Below, piece by piece: positions 14,620 through 14,764 of a stretch of DNA of 14,764 nt. Each line of letters begins with the position of its first letter. Positions within the stretch are counted from its first letter, which is position 1. The translations under genes and the position numbers were made by a program. The notes beneath the pieces were generated by a model that searched no databases, was not told where the DNA came from, and saw only the letters and a program-made list of their open reading frames with translations. Source of the stretch: Bacteroidales bacterium UBA1800 (GTDB lineage Bacteria; Bacteroidota; Bacteroidia; Bacteroidales; VadinHA17); the NCBI GenBank assembly GCA_002319915.1, contig DCFQ01000088.1, positions 1-14,764 of the forward strand, written 5' to 3'.

Positions 14620-14711
14620 CGTCATTAGTAAGACATGAGCAATAATTGATTCAGGCAGGCGTTAGAAAAGAAAGAATTATTTGTCCTTGATTATAAAAAA
14701 ATTATCAATTG

Positions 14712-14744
14712 TTTGATTATTTACATAAAAAAGCCTTATTTTTG
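14712..14744 (+). promoter_or_regulatory. Bacteroidota promoter facing out of the window
   Basis: TTTG (14712-14715), a 21-base spacer and TATTTTTG (14737-14744) match the phylum consensus in full. Transcription would start near the right edge, so the gene it serves begins beyond 14764. A 10-base palindrome CCAAAATTGG (14749-14758) lies at the expected start region. The rest of 14548-14711 holds no ORF of note. Confidence 0.6.
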
Positions 14745-14764
14745 CGTTCCAAAATTGGAGACTC

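Noticed and set aside
14548..14764. tRNA or small RNA gene in the last 217 bases
   Set aside because: No cloverleaf or tRNA motifs (GGTTCRANNCC-type arm) are visible; only promoter-like sites were found.

Overview
The window looks like an ordinary housekeeping stretch of a Bacteroidota chromosome, most likely from a Bacteroidales-like or related environmental lineage. Five things point there: a type III glutamine synthetase; a long PpiD-type foldase; a TPR/beta-propeller/OmpA protein like the type IX secretion component PorE; the Bacteroidota-style long PurM in the order purM-prfA-pyrF; and promoters matching the Bacteroidota form (TTG or TTTG, about 19-21 bases, TAnnTTTG) in front of several genes. 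There are no rRNA or tRNA genes, CRISPR array, transposase or phage genes.

Layout: 117-1925 (+) is a two-domain acyltransferase of the OlsF type, predicted to make aminolipids such as ornithine or glycine lipids. It meets the membrane-anchored peptidyl-prolyl isomerase (1942-4059, -) tail to tail with 16 bases between them. A 496-base intergenic region (4060-4555) holds the isomerase promoter, a 39-codon ORF that looks like the severed leader of a SusC/TonB-dependent receptor, and a probable glnN promoter with a long G-rich leader. glnN (4556-6745, +) ends in a hairpin. Next come the PorE-like gene (6902-8887), a ThuA-domain exported protein (8981-9736), purM (9769-10938), prfA (11060-12145) and pyrF (12155-12988), all on +. 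A CTCTGTG-rich inverted repeat and then a strong intrinsic terminator follow pyrF. A DUF2851 gene (13174-14547) closes the coding part. The last 217 bases hold a 15-base palindrome and one or two outward-facing promoters for something beyond the window.

The genes fall into envelope functions (aminolipid synthesis, periplasmic folding, outer-membrane/peptidoglycan anchoring) and core metabolism (nitrogen assimilation, purine and pyrimidine synthesis, translation termination). I see no defence or mobile system. The points most worth a second look are the unknown DUF2851 protein, which carries a PD-x17-ExH pattern followed by a His/Asp cluster; the hairpin repeat after pyrF; the orphan leader ORF at 4135; the glnN leader; and the fused acyltransferase.
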